DNA of 64,000 bases from NCBI GenBank assembly GCA_003402375.1, contig QFXJ01000040.1, forward strand, positions 1 through 64,000. Reading direction: 5' to 3'. Under the pieces are notes generated by a model. That model was not told the origin of the DNA and made no database searches. It saw nothing but the letters and a program-made list of their open reading frames with translations. Position numbers and translations under genes: made by a program. This document shows positions 1 to 9,462 of the stretch, piece after piece. Source of the stretch: Candidatus Nitrotoga sp. CP45. GTDB taxonomy: Bacteria > Pseudomonadota > Gammaproteobacteria > Burkholderiales > Gallionellaceae. Numbering within the stretch: position 1 is the first letter of the stretch; every line of letters starts with the position of its first letter.

Positions 1-163
1 GGATGAAGGTGCTGTGATGGGTTTCTCCGCAATGCGGGCAGACAAAGCCCTCTGTCCAGCGCGACGCCAACAGCGCCGCGTGACATTGCTCCACCCTCCC
101 GTACTGCTTTAGAAACTCAGACATCGACATACCCTTTTGAAACTGAACTCGGTTCATTGCCAT
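1..163 (-). CDS. IS1595-family transposase, N-terminal fragment (runs off window)
   Basis: A minus-strand frame begins at the ATG 163-161 behind an AAGGAG ribosome-binding site (171-176, 7-nt gap) and is open to the window edge, so only about 54 codons are visible. The N terminus MAMNRVQFQKGMSMSEF and the CPHCGETHH zinc-ribbon half match my memory of IS1595-family (ISSod11/ISNwi1-like) transposases, whose N-terminal zinc ribbon precedes a DDE-type catalytic domain. The catalytic part lies outside the window, so activity cannot be judged. The element's end should lie between here and the xth stop at 309; I could not fix the terminal inverted repeat. Confidence 0.75.
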   Translation of the reverse strand, partial: MAMNRVQFQKGMSMSEFLKQYGRVEQCHAALLASRWTEGFVCPHCGETHHSTFI

Positions 164-308
164 GACGCATCTCCTTGGGTAAATGCGCCTATTATTCGCC
201 CCTCAGTGGCTCACCACATGAGCCTGTACGTAAAAAATTACACCCAACTGAGGCACGTAACTAATCAGGAAGGTATAAGTGTCTCTTGTGCCATCGCCTT
301 CGAAATAT

Positions 309-1100
309 TTAAGGAGACATGTTGTCCTTAAGATTAGTATCGTAATCCACCGTCAGCGGTGCATGGTCACTAAAGCGCTGATCCATATAGATGCTTGCTG
401 ATCGAGCGGACCGTGCGATACCCGGCGTGGCAATGTGGTAGTCAATACGCCAACCCACGTTTTTTGCCCAAGCTTGGCCGCGATTTGACCACCATGTGTA
501 AGCTTCCAGTTCGGGATGCAGGTGACGGAACACGTCTACGAACCCAACTTCATCAAATAGTTCAGTAAGCCAGGCACGTTCTTCTGGCAGAAAGCCGGAG
601 TTCTTGCGGTTGCCGCGCCAATTTTTCAAATCTTTTTCGGTATGGGCTACGTTCCAATCACCGCATAACAATACCTCACGTCCACTGGTATGAAGTTCAC
701 GCAGATGCGGCATGAAGGCAGTCATAAACTGAGATTTTACCGTCTGGCGAACTTCACCGCTAGAACCGGAGGGAAGGTAAAGCGACACGACACTAAGGTT
801 ACCGAATCGCGTTTCAATATAACGCCCTTCGCTGTCGAATTCAGGTATGCCCAGCCCTTCTACTATTGTTTGCGGCTTGTGCCTGCAATAAATGCCCACG
901 CCGCTATAACCTTTTTTTTCGGCATAGTGGAAATAGCCGTGGTAACCGGATGGCGCTAACATTTCCGGTGTCATGTCAGTGGCTTGCGCTTTGAGTTCCT
1001 GCACACAGACAATGTCGGCATCTTGCTGCGCCAGCCATGGCAACAATCCCTTGCTGCAGGCAGAACGAATTCCGTTGAGGTTGATGCTGATAACGCGCAC
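309..1100 (-). CDS. xth: exodeoxyribonuclease III (AP endonuclease)
   Basis: This enzyme of base-excision repair cuts DNA at abasic sites and has 3'-5' exonuclease activity on duplex DNA. The 263-aa protein has the usual length and all landmarks of the exonuclease-endonuclease-phosphatase fold: LNGIRSA at the N terminus (N9), VQELKAQ with metal-binding E35, LCGDWNVAH in the middle, and the C-terminal SDHAPL with the catalytic Asp-His pair. It is transcribed divergently from pyrE across a 67-bp gap, a common bacterial arrangement. The gene ends about 145 bp from the IS1595 transposase start, so the insertion element sits directly downstream of it without damaging it. Confidence 0.95.
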   Translation of the reverse strand: MRVISINLNGIRSACSKGLLPWLAQQDADIVCVQELKAQATDMTPEMLAPSGYHGYFHYAEKKGYSGVGIYCRHKPQTIVEGLGIPEFDSEGRYIETRFGNLSVVSLYLPSGSSGEVRQTVKSQFMTAFMPHLRELHTSGREVLLCGDWNVAHTEKDLKNWRGNRKNSGFLPEERAWLTELFDEVGFVDVFRHLHPELEAYTWWSNRGQAWAKNVGWRIDYHIATPGIARSARSASIYMDQRFSDHAPLTVDYDTNLKDNMSP

Positions 1101-1167
1101 TAAAATTCTCCATAGGCAAAGCTTGTAATTATAATGGTGGCACGTCTAAATTTTTGATCTATCTGCC

Positions 1168-1833
1168 ATGTCTAATTTCCGCCAGGATTTCATCCATTTC
1201 GCCATCAAGCAAGAGGTATTGTGTTTCGGTGAATTCAAAACCAAGGCTGGCCGCTTATCGCCCTATTTTTTTAATGCGGGTCTGTTTAATGACGGTGAAT
1301 CGTTGAAAGAGCTCACTCAGTTTTATGCGCAGGCCATCCTGTTCTCAAAAATTCCCTTCGATATGTTATACGGCCCTGCTTATAAGGGTATCCCACTCGC
1401 CGCAGGAACGGCCATTGCTCTAGCAGAAAAAGGCCACAATGTGCCTTATTGCTTTAACCGCAAGGAGGCTAAAGACCATGGTGAAGGCGGTAGCACAGTG
1501 GGGGCCAAACTGCAGGGACGTGTGTTGATTATTGATGATGTCATTTCCGCTGGTACTTCGGTCCGGGAATCCATAGCTTTGATCCGCGCGGCGGGCGCGA
1601 CACCCTGCGGGGTGGTCATTGCATTGGATCGCATGGAGCTGGGGCAACAAACAGAGCGGAATGAAGATAAACTTTCCGCAGCACAGGAAGTTCAGCGCAA
1701 CTATGATATTCCGGTAGTGTCAATTGCTACACTGAACGATTTGCTCGGTTATTTGCAGGATAATCCCGCGATGGCACAGAATCTGCAAGCAGTACAATCC
1801 TACCGTGATTGCTATGGAATAGAACGTAAATAA
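1168..1833 (+). CDS. pyrE: orotate phosphoribosyltransferase
   Basis: PyrE joins orotate to PRPP to give orotidine 5'-phosphate, the fifth step of pyrimidine synthesis. The 221-aa protein has the PRPP-binding loop [13 protein letters not shown] in its second half, the [11 protein letters not shown] loop near residue 72 and the [13 protein letters not shown] flexible catalytic loop. It is slightly longer than the roughly 213-aa norm because of a hydrophilic stretch around [15 protein letters not shown] before the last strand. It shares a divergent promoter region with xth and is followed after a single base by the DUF4124 gene, so the two are very likely co-transcribed. Confidence 0.95.
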   Translation: MSNFRQDFIHFAIKQEVLCFGEFKTKAGRLSPYFFNAGLFNDGESLKELTQFYAQAILFSKIPFDMLYGPAYKGIPLAAGTAIALAEKGHNVPYCFNRKEAKDHGEGGSTVGAKLQGRVLIIDDVISAGTSVRESIALIRAAGATPCGVVIALDRMELGQQTERNEDKLSAAQEVQRNYDIPVVSIATLNDLLGYLQDNPAMAQNLQAVQSYRDCYGIERK

Positions 1834-1834
1834 G

Positions 1835-2452
1835 ATGAAAATTTTTAGTGCATGTTTGGTGTTGATTGTAGTCGGCTTCAGTACAGCAGTTGAGGCGAAA
1901 CTATATAAGTGGGTCGACGATAAGGGCGTGACCCATTACGGCGAAGTCATCCCTCCAGAATATACCAACAAAAGTAATGCTTTATTAAGCGATAAGGGGC
2001 GTTTGATCAAACGAAATGAGGAAATAAATAATAAAGATCAGCTTGCCAATGAGCAGGATAAGGCCAAAAAGCGTATTGAGAGTGAAGCCAAGTTTGAACT
2101 AAGCCGCAAAGACAAGGCGTTGCAGAATACTTTTAGTAACGAGAAAGAAATTGACTTGGCTCGTGATCGCAACCTACATCAAGTAGAATCACTTATCAGC
2201 AGCATACAGTCACTGCAAAGAACAGCCCGAGAGAGTTTGAAGAATTATCAGCAGGAAGCAGAGGGAATAAAGCGCGCTGGCAGAAAGCTTCCCGTTTCAT
2301 TGCAATCCGATATTACTGAGGGCGAGAATAAATTGGCTAAATTGCAACTAGACTTGGTCAAGGCTCAAGAAAAAGCAGCCTCGGTTAAAGCGAGTTATGA
2401 AGCTGACAAGATGCGCTTCCGTGAGTTGAATGGAGGCGCCAACAATAAGTAA
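1835..2452 (+). CDS. DUF4124 domain-containing exported protein
   Basis: The first 21 residues form a clear signal peptide (MKIFSACLVLIVVGF, cleavage near VEA), so the protein is exported. The mature N terminus KLYKWVDDKGVTHYGEVIP is the DUF4124 signature, a short beta-rich domain common in proteobacterial periplasmic proteins of unknown role. The remaining roughly 140 residues are charged and alanine/glutamate/lysine rich and look like a long coiled coil (residues ~65-200). The start ATG lies one base after the pyrE stop, so it depends on the pyrE transcript. No function is established for this family. Confidence 0.85.
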   Translation: MKIFSACLVLIVVGFSTAVEAKLYKWVDDKGVTHYGEVIPPEYTNKSNALLSDKGRLIKRNEEINNKDQLANEQDKAKKRIESEAKFELSRKDKALQNTFSNEKEIDLARDRNLHQVESLISSIQSLQRTARESLKNYQQEAEGIKRAGRKLPVSLQSDITEGENKLAKLQLDLVKAQEKAASVKASYEADKMRFRELNGGANNK

Positions 2453-2657
2453 GGGACACCTAAAATTTCTTATTCCCCCCTCCAGCTTTCTGTATGGTGA
2501 CGTATGGGGTGGGCTGAAAATAAAGTCCGACATTGCTGTGTATGATAGTAAAAATAGAGGACTAAGAGAAGGCCAGCCTGAGGAAAAACATAATTACGGT
2601 TTAGAGGAAGTGGAACGAAGATGCCACCCCTATCGAAAATATTAGTGGGATGCCAAG

Positions 2658-3284
2658 TTATACCCAATATGCAGTCTGTGTCATTACCCTTGCGCTCATT
2701 TGCATCGCTACCTTTATAGGCAGTGGCAATTCTGCACCTCCCAGCTGCAGTGCAATATCCCTGTGCCGAGCTTCATCTGTGAGCATTTGCCAAATAACTG
2801 CACGGCTTTTTATATCCCGCTCTGGCAATTTCCCCAAATGACTTTGCAGATGTGCACCTACCTGTCGTTCTGTTTCCGCCATAAATCCAAGATTCCATTT
2901 ATCACCTAGCAATCCAGCAAGCGCGCCAACAACCAAAGAACTCCCATACCAAATTGGATTGAACACGCTTAGGTGGCTGCCTAACTCACGTACACGGCGC
3001 GACGTCCATGCCAAATGCTCGGTCTCTTCGTTCGCTGCCTGTTGCAAGTCCTGCTGTACCCCAGGATCGCGCGCCGTCAGCGCTTGCCCTTGATATAAGG
3101 CTTGAGCGCAAATCTCACCGCTATGATTTATTCGCATCAACGCTGCTGCATGTTTTTTTTCATTCTCGTCTAATTTTGTATCCGGCAAGCCAGTATCAGG
3201 AAAAGGTCGTGTGCTATGCGCTTCGCTAAATAGAGTGCGCAAGCTTTTGTCGAATTCAATAATTAAGTTGTCGAAACTCAACAC
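2658..3284 (-). CDS. coq7: demethoxyubiquinone hydroxylase
   Basis: Coq7 is a membrane-associated di-iron monooxygenase that performs the last ring hydroxylation in ubiquinone synthesis. The carboxylate-bridged di-iron motifs are visible in order: GEICAQALYQGQ, NEETEHLAW, ETERQVGAHL and TDEARHRD. The C terminus is hydrophobic, as usual. The frame is open from an ATG at 3308, but an AAGGAG sequence at 3296-3291 inside that extension is placed for a GTG start at 3284 or the next codon, TTG at 3281. The protein would then begin SFDNLIIEFDKSLR, which matches the family N terminus. I therefore chose the shorter form. It stands alone on the minus strand between the DUF4124 and porin genes. Confidence 0.9.
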   Translation of the reverse strand: MLSFDNLIIEFDKSLRTLFSEAHSTRPFPDTGLPDTKLDENEKKHAAALMRINHSGEICAQALYQGQALTARDPGVQQDLQQAANEETEHLAWTSRRVRELGSHLSVFNPIWYGSSLVVGALAGLLGDKWNLGFMAETERQVGAHLQSHLGKLPERDIKSRAVIWQMLTDEARHRDIALQLGGAELPLPIKVAMQMSARVMTQTAYWV

Positions 3285-3833
3285 AGATATCTCCTTGTAC
3301 ACGTTCATATCAATTCCGACAGCGAGGGTTTCTTCTGAAAATTAAGGCTTTACTTTAAACTGCACGACCCACAACAAAAATGGTGTTTACGTATTTGACA
3401 TGCTACGGCAAAGCGAAATTTTTTTCATGGCCAATTGCTTAGGTAAATAATGAACATTAATTTTTAGAGATGCGCCATCGCAATTCATGGGAATCAGTTC
3501 CATCAATACGGCCAAGTAAAATTTGAAGAAAAAAGTGCCATCGCTGTGAATTTAACCGTAATTATGCTCAAACACATCCCAATTAGATCAGTGGCATTAG
3601 TAAAATAGTGCTGATCTATAGCATCAACCCTATCATCATTAAATCTAACTAAAAATTAAAGTGATATTCTAATCAGAAAAGTTTCTCTGCTTCGATTTGT
3701 GTTGCGATAATACAACATGTGCCTTGCTTATCCGCTAAGCACTCTGTCAGAATACAGCCTGACTTCTCATAAGTGGTTTAAATTTGAGAGGTTTTCCCGG
3801 AAAACCAATTTAGTAAATCAAGGAGAACATTTT
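3285..3833. other. AT-rich intergenic leader between coq7 and the porin gene
   Basis: This stretch of about 550 bases between two divergent genes has no convincing gene. It is AT-rich with many short A/T runs, as expected for upstream regulatory DNA of a highly expressed porin. A possible -10 element, GATAAT (3706-3711), lies about 120 bases before the porin start, but its -35 partner is weak. The frame open from 3717 into the porin is best read as untranslated leader, because a strong ribosome-binding site and signal peptide begin at 3834. Confidence 0.5.
3790..3806. promoter_or_regulatory. 17-bp palindrome in the porin leader
   Basis: GGTTTTCC and GGAAAACC form perfect 8-bp arms around a single C, about 28 bases before the porin ATG and just ahead of its ribosome-binding site. 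As DNA it is a plausible operator. As RNA it could form a small hairpin upstream of the Shine-Dalgarno sequence. There is no T-run after it, so it is not a terminator. Confidence 0.45.
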
Positions 3834-4922
3834 ATGAACATGAACAAGAGTTTAATTGCTCTCGCTGTTGCGGGGGTATTTGCATCCTCGGCTGCAATGG
3901 CCGCTATGGACTTTTACGGTCAAGCTAACGTATCGTACGATATCATTAACAATGATTCAAACAGGGATAGCCAAGGAGTCGCAAGTAATGGATCACGCTT
4001 TGGTTTGAAAGGTTCAGAAGATCTAGGTGGTGGTTTGTCCGCAATTTGGCAAATTGAAAACCAAATTGCGATTGGCGCAGGTTTGGGCGGTACAGAAAAC
4101 CCAGGTTCTCAAACAGAACTTGCTTTCCGTGATACCTTCGCTGGCCTGAAAAGTGATACAGCAGGTACGTTAAGATTAGGGCGTTTCGATACACCCTATA
4201 AATTAGCAACCCGCGGCATGGACATGTTCCATAATACCCTCGCGGATAACCGTTCCTTGATGGGGCTCGGCCATGATGTTCGTGCAAGCAACTCTGTTGG
4301 TTTCAACAGCTTGAATTACTCAGGTTTCAGTGCAGCGGCTTCTTATTTTGGCGATCAAGGCGGTACAGCACCTGGCTTTAATACGCCAACAAATGGTACA
4401 GCCAACACTTTGTTCAATACGAATGAAGGCTTCTCAATTGCGGGTATGTACAACGCAGGTCCGTATTACGCCACTGCAGCTTATCAAACTATCAGTAATG
4501 GTCTGTCAAATACCAACATAAGTACAGATGCTTGGAAAATTGGTGGGGGTTACTCGGTAGATGCTTTCGCGCTGAACGGTGTTTATGAAAGAATCAGCAA
4601 CAGAAATGGTTCTGGTGACGCTAGTGCTTGGTACCTGTCCGGTAAATACAACTTGACTTCAGCTGATGCGCTTAAACTGGCATATACAGACGTTAACAAC
4701 CACGTTAACGAAGCTGCGAATTCAGGAGCTAAGCAATATTCTGTTGGTTACGATCATAAAATGAGCAATCGTACTACGCTGTATGCTTTGTACACCAAGT
4801 TGGACAATGATAATAATGGTAATTACCTGCTTGGTTGGAACAGCGCTAGCACTTCCGTTAGCAATGCAGGAATTGGTCAATCACCTTCTGCTTTCTCAGC
4901 AGGTATGAAACATTCGTTCTAA
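3834..4922 (+). CDS. general porin, outer membrane trimeric beta-barrel
   Basis: This is a 362-aa outer membrane porin of the betaproteobacterial Gram-negative porin family, which forms 16-stranded trimeric channels for small solutes. The chosen ATG follows an AAGGAG site (3820-3825) and opens a typical signal peptide, MNMNKSLIALAVAGVFASS, cleaved near AMA|AMDFYGQ. The mature N terminus (DFYGQANVSYD), GSRFGLKGSEDLGGGL, the loop-3 region LRLGRFDTPYK and the C-terminal aromatic residue in SAGMKHSF, needed for barrel assembly, all fit. Substrate specificity cannot be read. It is monocistronic, with a long leader and a strong terminator. Confidence 0.93.
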   Translation: MNMNKSLIALAVAGVFASSAAMAAMDFYGQANVSYDIINNDSNRDSQGVASNGSRFGLKGSEDLGGGLSAIWQIENQIAIGAGLGGTENPGSQTELAFRDTFAGLKSDTAGTLRLGRFDTPYKLATRGMDMFHNTLADNRSLMGLGHDVRASNSVGFNSLNYSGFSAAASYFGDQGGTAPGFNTPTNGTANTLFNTNEGFSIAGMYNAGPYYATAAYQTISNGLSNTNISTDAWKIGGGYSVDAFALNGVYERISNRNGSGDASAWYLSGKYNLTSADALKLAYTDVNNHVNEAANSGAKQYSVGYDHKMSNRTTLYALYTKLDNDNNGNYLLGWNSASTSVSNAGIGQSPSAFSAGMKHSF

Positions 4923-4962
4923 GCTATCTTTTTCGCGAGAAAACTAATAGTTTGATCATAAG

Positions 4963-4990
4963 CGGACACTTTCGGGTGTCCGTTTTTTAT
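4963..4990 (+). terminator. rho-independent terminator after the porin gene
   Basis: CGGACAC (4963-4969) pairs with GTGTCCG (4976-4982) across the loop TTTCGG and is followed at once by TTTTTT. This is a classical intrinsic terminator 40 bases past the porin stop. Confidence 0.9.
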
Positions 4991-5203
4991 AGGGGTGTAA
5001 TGTTGGTGACATACATCAATATTAATGTCTGAAAATTACCAATATAACCATTTTCCGAGCAAGCTCTTACTTTCAGCTCCTCTGTTAACCATAGTTACTG
5101 GCTTGCTAACTCAAAAATTAGCTAGCTATCTGGCTACTCCAACAAAACTTGAATGCAGTTGCAGTATTAGAAAATAATCCACCAACAGTTACACGCACCT
5201 ATA

Positions 5204-5995
5204 CTACAACCCAAACAGTCGAGCTAGTGCAACGCCCGGTTCAGTGGCACGCATAAATGCCTCGCCCACCAAAAAAGCATTAACGTGATTACTACGCATC
5301 AACTGTATATCTTCTACTCGAAAAATACCGCTTTCGGTTACCACAATACGTTCTTGTGGAATGTGCGGTAGTAAATCCAGCGTAGTTTGCAGCTTTACCT
5401 CAAAAGTACGTAGGTTGCGATTATTAATACCGATAAGCGGAGTGGAGAGTTGCAAGGCCTCGTCCAATTCTGCTTTATTATGCACTTCTACCAGCACGCT
5501 TAAACCCAAGCTATGTGCTAAAGCCTCAAATTCTTGCATCTGTGCCAAACTTAATGCTGCCGCAATCAATAGGATACAGTCCGCTCCTAACGCACGAGCC
5601 TGATAAATTTGGTAGGTATCCACCATGAAATCCTTGCGCAACACCGGGATTGAACAAGCGGCCCGCGCTTCTTGCAAATATTCGGCACTGCCCTGAAAGA
5701 ATTGCGCATCGGTTAATACTGACAGGCAGGCCGCGCCGTGATTTGCATAGCTAGCAGCAATTTCCGCCGGGTGGAAATCCGCGCGCAACACACCTTTGCT
5801 TGGGCTGGCTTTTTTAATTTCGGCTATCACTGCGGGCTGACCTGCTGTGATTTTTCCACGAATTGCTCCGACAAAATCACGAGTGGGTAAGGCTTGCTCC
5901 GCCTTAGCGCGCATGGTTACCCATGAGCATTCGGCTTTTGCGGCAGCAATTTCTTGCGCCTTAACAGTAAGAATTTTTTGCAGAATGTCAGACAT
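5204..5995 (-). CDS. trpC: indole-3-glycerol phosphate synthase
   Basis: TrpC closes the indole ring in tryptophan synthesis, converting carboxyphenylamino-deoxyribulose phosphate to indole-3-glycerol phosphate. The 263-aa protein begins [16 protein letters not shown] and shows the TIM-barrel hallmarks [11 protein letters not shown] (catalytic Lys), [27 protein letters not shown] and VTESGI. A longer open frame reaches 6187, but family length and the N-terminal match support the start at 5995. No trpD or trpG is adjacent on this side; it diverges from proA across about 170 bp. Confidence 0.95.
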   Translation of the reverse strand: MSDILQKILTVKAQEIAAAKAECSWVTMRAKAEQALPTRDFVGAIRGKITAGQPAVIAEIKKASPSKGVLRADFHPAEIAASYANHGAACLSVLTDAQFFQGSAEYLQEARAACSIPVLRKDFMVDTYQIYQARALGADCILLIAAALSLAQMQEFEALAHSLGLSVLVEVHNKAELDEALQLSTPLIGINNRNLRTFEVKLQTTLDLLPHIPQERIVVTESGIFRVEDIQLMRSNHVNAFLVGEAFMRATEPGVALARLFGL

Positions 5996-6168
5996 GGCAG
6001 ACCCTAATATACAAGGTACGTATTTTAACTTAACTGCAATGGTAAAATGCGTACTTATAGATAGACAAAATGCAGCGATATCTGTCATCAATGAGATAGC
6101 TGTGTTGGCAATGATGGAGTCGCTGCGCTCTGCCCACCTACTGGCTACACTTGAATTATGAGGTAAAA

Positions 6169-7428
6169 ATGGATGACATAAAAACATACATGCAACAGGT
6201 TGGGCAGGATGCCCGCGCCGCTTCGCGCATTATGGCGCAAGCTGGCACAGTGAAAAAAAATCGTGCCCTGGAGAATATTGCGGCCGCTATCCTGAGCAGT
6301 ACCGCACAACTCATTACGGCGAACGCCAAGGATACCGCTGCTGCGCGTGTTAACGGGTTGGATGCTGCCTCCATCGACCGTCTCACCCTAACTGAAAAAT
6401 CCGTACAAAGCATAGCAGAAGGGCTATTGCAAATAGCGGCTCTGCCGGATCTCATCGGTGAGATTAGCGACCTGAAATATCGTCCTTCCGGCATCCAGGT
6501 CGGTAAGATGCGTGTACCGCTTGGCGTTATCGGCATCATTTATGAATCCCGCCCAAATGTGACGGCTGATGCAGCAGGGCTGTGCCTGAAATCCGGCAAT
6601 GCTGCCATTTTACGCGGTGGCTCTGAGGCGATTCATTCCAACCAAGCGATTGCGGCATGTGTCCATCAGGGACTGCGCGAAGCCGGCTTGCCGGAGACTG
6701 CGGTGCAGGTGATCAACACCACCGATCGTGCCGCAGTGGGCGAACTTATTACCATGCGGGAATATGTGGACGTGATCGTGCCGCGAGGCGGAAAAAGTCT
6801 AATCGCGCGCATCGCGGAAGAAGCCCGTGTGCCGGTTATAAAACACTTGGACGGTATCTGCCATGTATACATCGACGATGAAGCTGATTTAGAAAAAGCT
6901 GTCCGCATCGCCGACAACGCCAAAACTCAGCGTTATGGTGTGTGTAATACCATGGAAACCTTGTTGGTGGCTGCCAGTGTGGCGCCACATGTGCTGCCTC
7001 AGCTATGTAAAATATATTTGGACAAGGGCGTGGAGCTGCGTGGTGACGAGGCCGCATGTAAACTCGTTACGCAAATGGCAATTGCTACAGAAGAAGATTG
7101 GCGCACCGAATATCTTGCGCCGATTTTGAGCGTGCGTGTGGTGGCTGGGCTGGATGATGCTATTACGCATATCAACACCTACGGATCACAGCACACTGAC
7201 AGCATCGTGACTGAAAATTACACCAAAGCGATGCGCTTTTTACGCGAAGTGGATTCCAGCTCGGTCATGGTGAATGCTTCAACACGCTTTGCTGATGGCT
7301 TCGAATATGGATTAGGCGCGGAAATCGGGATTTCTACGGACAAAATTCACGCGCGCGGCCCCGTAGGATTGGAAGGATTAACCTCGCAGAAGTTTATTGT
7401 GTTGGGCAGCGGACAGATAAGGAATTAG
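6169..7428 (+). CDS. proA: gamma-glutamyl phosphate reductase
   Basis: ProA reduces gamma-glutamyl phosphate to glutamate semialdehyde with NADPH in proline synthesis. The 419-aa product starts at the ATG behind GAGG (6160-6163), not at the upstream in-frame TTG (6151). Aldehyde-dehydrogenase-type features include [42 protein letters not shown] with the catalytic Cys, and the C-terminal [20 protein letters not shown]. proB is not next to it, so the proline genes are split here. lpdA follows after 66 bp and may share the transcript. Confidence 0.95.
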   Translation: MDDIKTYMQQVGQDARAASRIMAQAGTVKKNRALENIAAAILSSTAQLITANAKDTAAARVNGLDAASIDRLTLTEKSVQSIAEGLLQIAALPDLIGEISDLKYRPSGIQVGKMRVPLGVIGIIYESRPNVTADAAGLCLKSGNAAILRGGSEAIHSNQAIAACVHQGLREAGLPETAVQVINTTDRAAVGELITMREYVDVIVPRGGKSLIARIAEEARVPVIKHLDGICHVYIDDEADLEKAVRIADNAKTQRYGVCNTMETLLVAASVAPHVLPQLCKIYLDKGVELRGDEAACKLVTQMAIATEEDWRTEYLAPILSVRVVAGLDDAITHINTYGSQHTDSIVTENYTKAMRFLREVDSSSVMVNASTRFADGFEYGLGAEIGISTDKIHARGPVGLEGLTSQKFIVLGSGQIRN

Positions 7429-7494
7429 CAGGAATATTTTTCGCCAAGAGTTTACTTGTAAATATACTTGCTGGAATGATCACGAAAGAAAATT

Positions 7495-9372
7495 ATGAAA
7501 CAAACCATCGCAGTTAACGTGCCGGATATTGGTGACTTTAAGGATGTAACTGTTATCGAGGCGCTAGTAAAAATAGGCGAGACCGTAACTGCAGAGCAAT
7601 CGGTGATTACATTGGAAACCGATAAGGCGACTGTGGATGTGCCTTCCCCCGTTGCGGGGGTGGTGACGGAATTAAAGATCAAGACTGGTGACAAGGTCAA
7701 CCAAGGTGACTTGATTTTAATGTTGGAAACAGAATCGGCAGCGGAAGGATCCATCCCCTCGTCTGTTCAATCCACTCCCGTCGCTTCCATCGCCCCTTTT
7801 TCAGAGGAAAAGCCAACCCCCTCATCTGACAAAGAAAAAAAGGAAGAAAGAATGGAGGTAGGAGAAAGTTCATCTACGCCACAAGGCACCTCGGCTTCAT
7901 CTTCTACGCCTGAATTTGCCATCCCAGCCACCCCCTCATTTGAAAAAGGTGACCTTCATGCCGAAGTAGTCGTTTTGGGCGCCGGCCCCGGTGGTTATAC
8001 CGCAGCTTTCCGTGCTGCTGATCTGGGCAAACAGGTAGTACTAATTGAACGTCACTCCAAACTCGGGGGGGTGTGTCTTAATGTAGGCTGCATTCCATCG
8101 AAGGCGCTGCTACATGTCGCCAAGACTATCACTGAGGCCGATGAAATTTCGCATCATGGCGTCACGTTTAGTAAACCGACGATCGACATTAATAAAATTC
8201 GCAGCTGGAAAGAAAGCATTATCGCCAAACTAACCGGCGGCTTAGTCGTATTATCCAAGCAGCGCAAAGTGAACGTAGTTTACGGTGTGGCGAAATTCAA
8301 TTCGCCTAACAGCATCACGGTGGAAACCAGCGACGGTAGTAAAACCATCACCTTTGATAATGCCATCATTGCTGCAGGCTCCAGTGTGGCGCGTATTCCC
8401 GGCTTTCCGTACGATGATCCACGTTTGATTGATTCCACCGGTGCGTTGCTGCTACAGGACATCCCTGAGCGTATGTTAATTATCGGCGGAGGCATCATCG
8501 GCTTGGAGATGGGCACGGTATATGATGCGCTGGGCTCCAAAATTTCTGTGGTCGAATTGGCCGATAGCCTAATTCCTGGCGCTGACCGCGACCTTGTACG
8601 TCCGTTGCACAAGCGCATCGAAAAACGTTACGAAGCAATTTATTTGAAGACCAAAGTTACCAAAATTGAGGCAAAGACGGAAGGGTTGAATATAACCTTT
8701 GAAGGTGACAATGCACCACAACCACAATTATACGACCGTGTGCTGCTCGCCGTAGGGCGTCGTCCAAACGGACACGAAATTAATGCAGAAGCGGCAGGTG
8801 TGGCGGTCAATGAACGCGGTTTTATCCCTGTTGATAAACAACAGCGCAGCAATGTGCCGCATATCTACGCTATCGGCGATATTGTTGGTGACCCCATGTT
8901 GGCACACAAGGCAACGCATGAAGGCAAAGTGGCTGCGGAAGTTATTGCCGGACATAAAGCCAGCTTCGATGCGCTCACCATTCCGTCTGTGGCTTATACC
9001 GATCCGGAAATTTCCTGGATGGGTTTAACCGAAACACAGGCTAAAGCACAGGGCATCACCTATGAGAAGGCAGCTTTCCCGTGGGCGGCAAGTGGCCGTG
9101 CACTGTCAATGGGGCGCGAAGAAGGATTCACCAAGCTGCTGTATGACCCGCAAACCAAGCGTATTCTCGGTGCAGGCATTGTGGGCAGCAATGCGGGTGA
9201 ATTGATCGCCGAAACAGTACTTGCGCTGGAAATGGGTGCCGACATGGGGGACATCGGTCTGACTATCCACCCACACCCCACACTGTCGGAAACTGTCGGC
9301 TTTGCAGCAGAAATTGCCGAAGGCAGCATTACCGACCTATACATGCCCCGGAAAAAACCAGGGCGCATCTAA
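7495..9372 (+). CDS. lpdA: dihydrolipoyl dehydrogenase with N-terminal lipoyl domain (E3)
   Basis: E3 reoxidises dihydrolipoamide in 2-oxoacid dehydrogenase complexes using FAD and NAD. The 625-aa protein is a fusion. Residues 1-80 are a lipoyl domain with lipoylated K44 in LETDKATVDVP. Residues ~80-155 are a Ser/Pro/Glu-rich linker. From ~156 follows a complete E3 with the FAD motif VVLGAGPGGYTAAF, the redox disulfide C194/C199 in GVCLNVGCIPSK, the NAD motif IIGGGIIGLEMG and the C-terminal HPHPTLSE dyad. Such fused E3s usually belong to the pyruvate dehydrogenase complex and lie beside aceE and aceF; neither is adjacent here. Confidence 0.95.
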   Translation: MKQTIAVNVPDIGDFKDVTVIEALVKIGETVTAEQSVITLETDKATVDVPSPVAGVVTELKIKTGDKVNQGDLILMLETESAAEGSIPSSVQSTPVASIAPFSEEKPTPSSDKEKKEERMEVGESSSTPQGTSASSSTPEFAIPATPSFEKGDLHAEVVVLGAGPGGYTAAFRAADLGKQVVLIERHSKLGGVCLNVGCIPSKALLHVAKTITEADEISHHGVTFSKPTIDINKIRSWKESIIAKLTGGLVVLSKQRKVNVVYGVAKFNSPNSITVETSDGSKTITFDNAIIAAGSSVARIPGFPYDDPRLIDSTGALLLQDIPERMLIIGGGIIGLEMGTVYDALGSKISVVELADSLIPGADRDLVRPLHKRIEKRYEAIYLKTKVTKIEAKTEGLNITFEGDNAPQPQLYDRVLLAVGRRPNGHEINAEAAGVAVNERGFIPVDKQQRSNVPHIYAIGDIVGDPMLAHKATHEGKVAAEVIAGHKASFDALTIPSVAYTDPEISWMGLTETQAKAQGITYEKAAFPWAASGRALSMGREEGFTKLLYDPQTKRILGAGIVGSNAGELIAETVLALEMGADMGDIGLTIHPHPTLSETVGFAAEIAEGSITDLYMPRKKPGRI

Positions 9373-9462
9373 AAAATTTAGAAACGCCCGTTAGAATCAC
9401 TACTACGCTTGTTGCCAGTGCCTCGGCTAACCGCACAATGCGGAACCACGATACAAAGAGGT

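Noticed and set aside
2430-2645. 71-codon frame overlapping the end of the DUF4124 gene
   Set aside because: No Shine-Dalgarno sequence, no domain, overlaps a real gene end, and no protein-like pattern.
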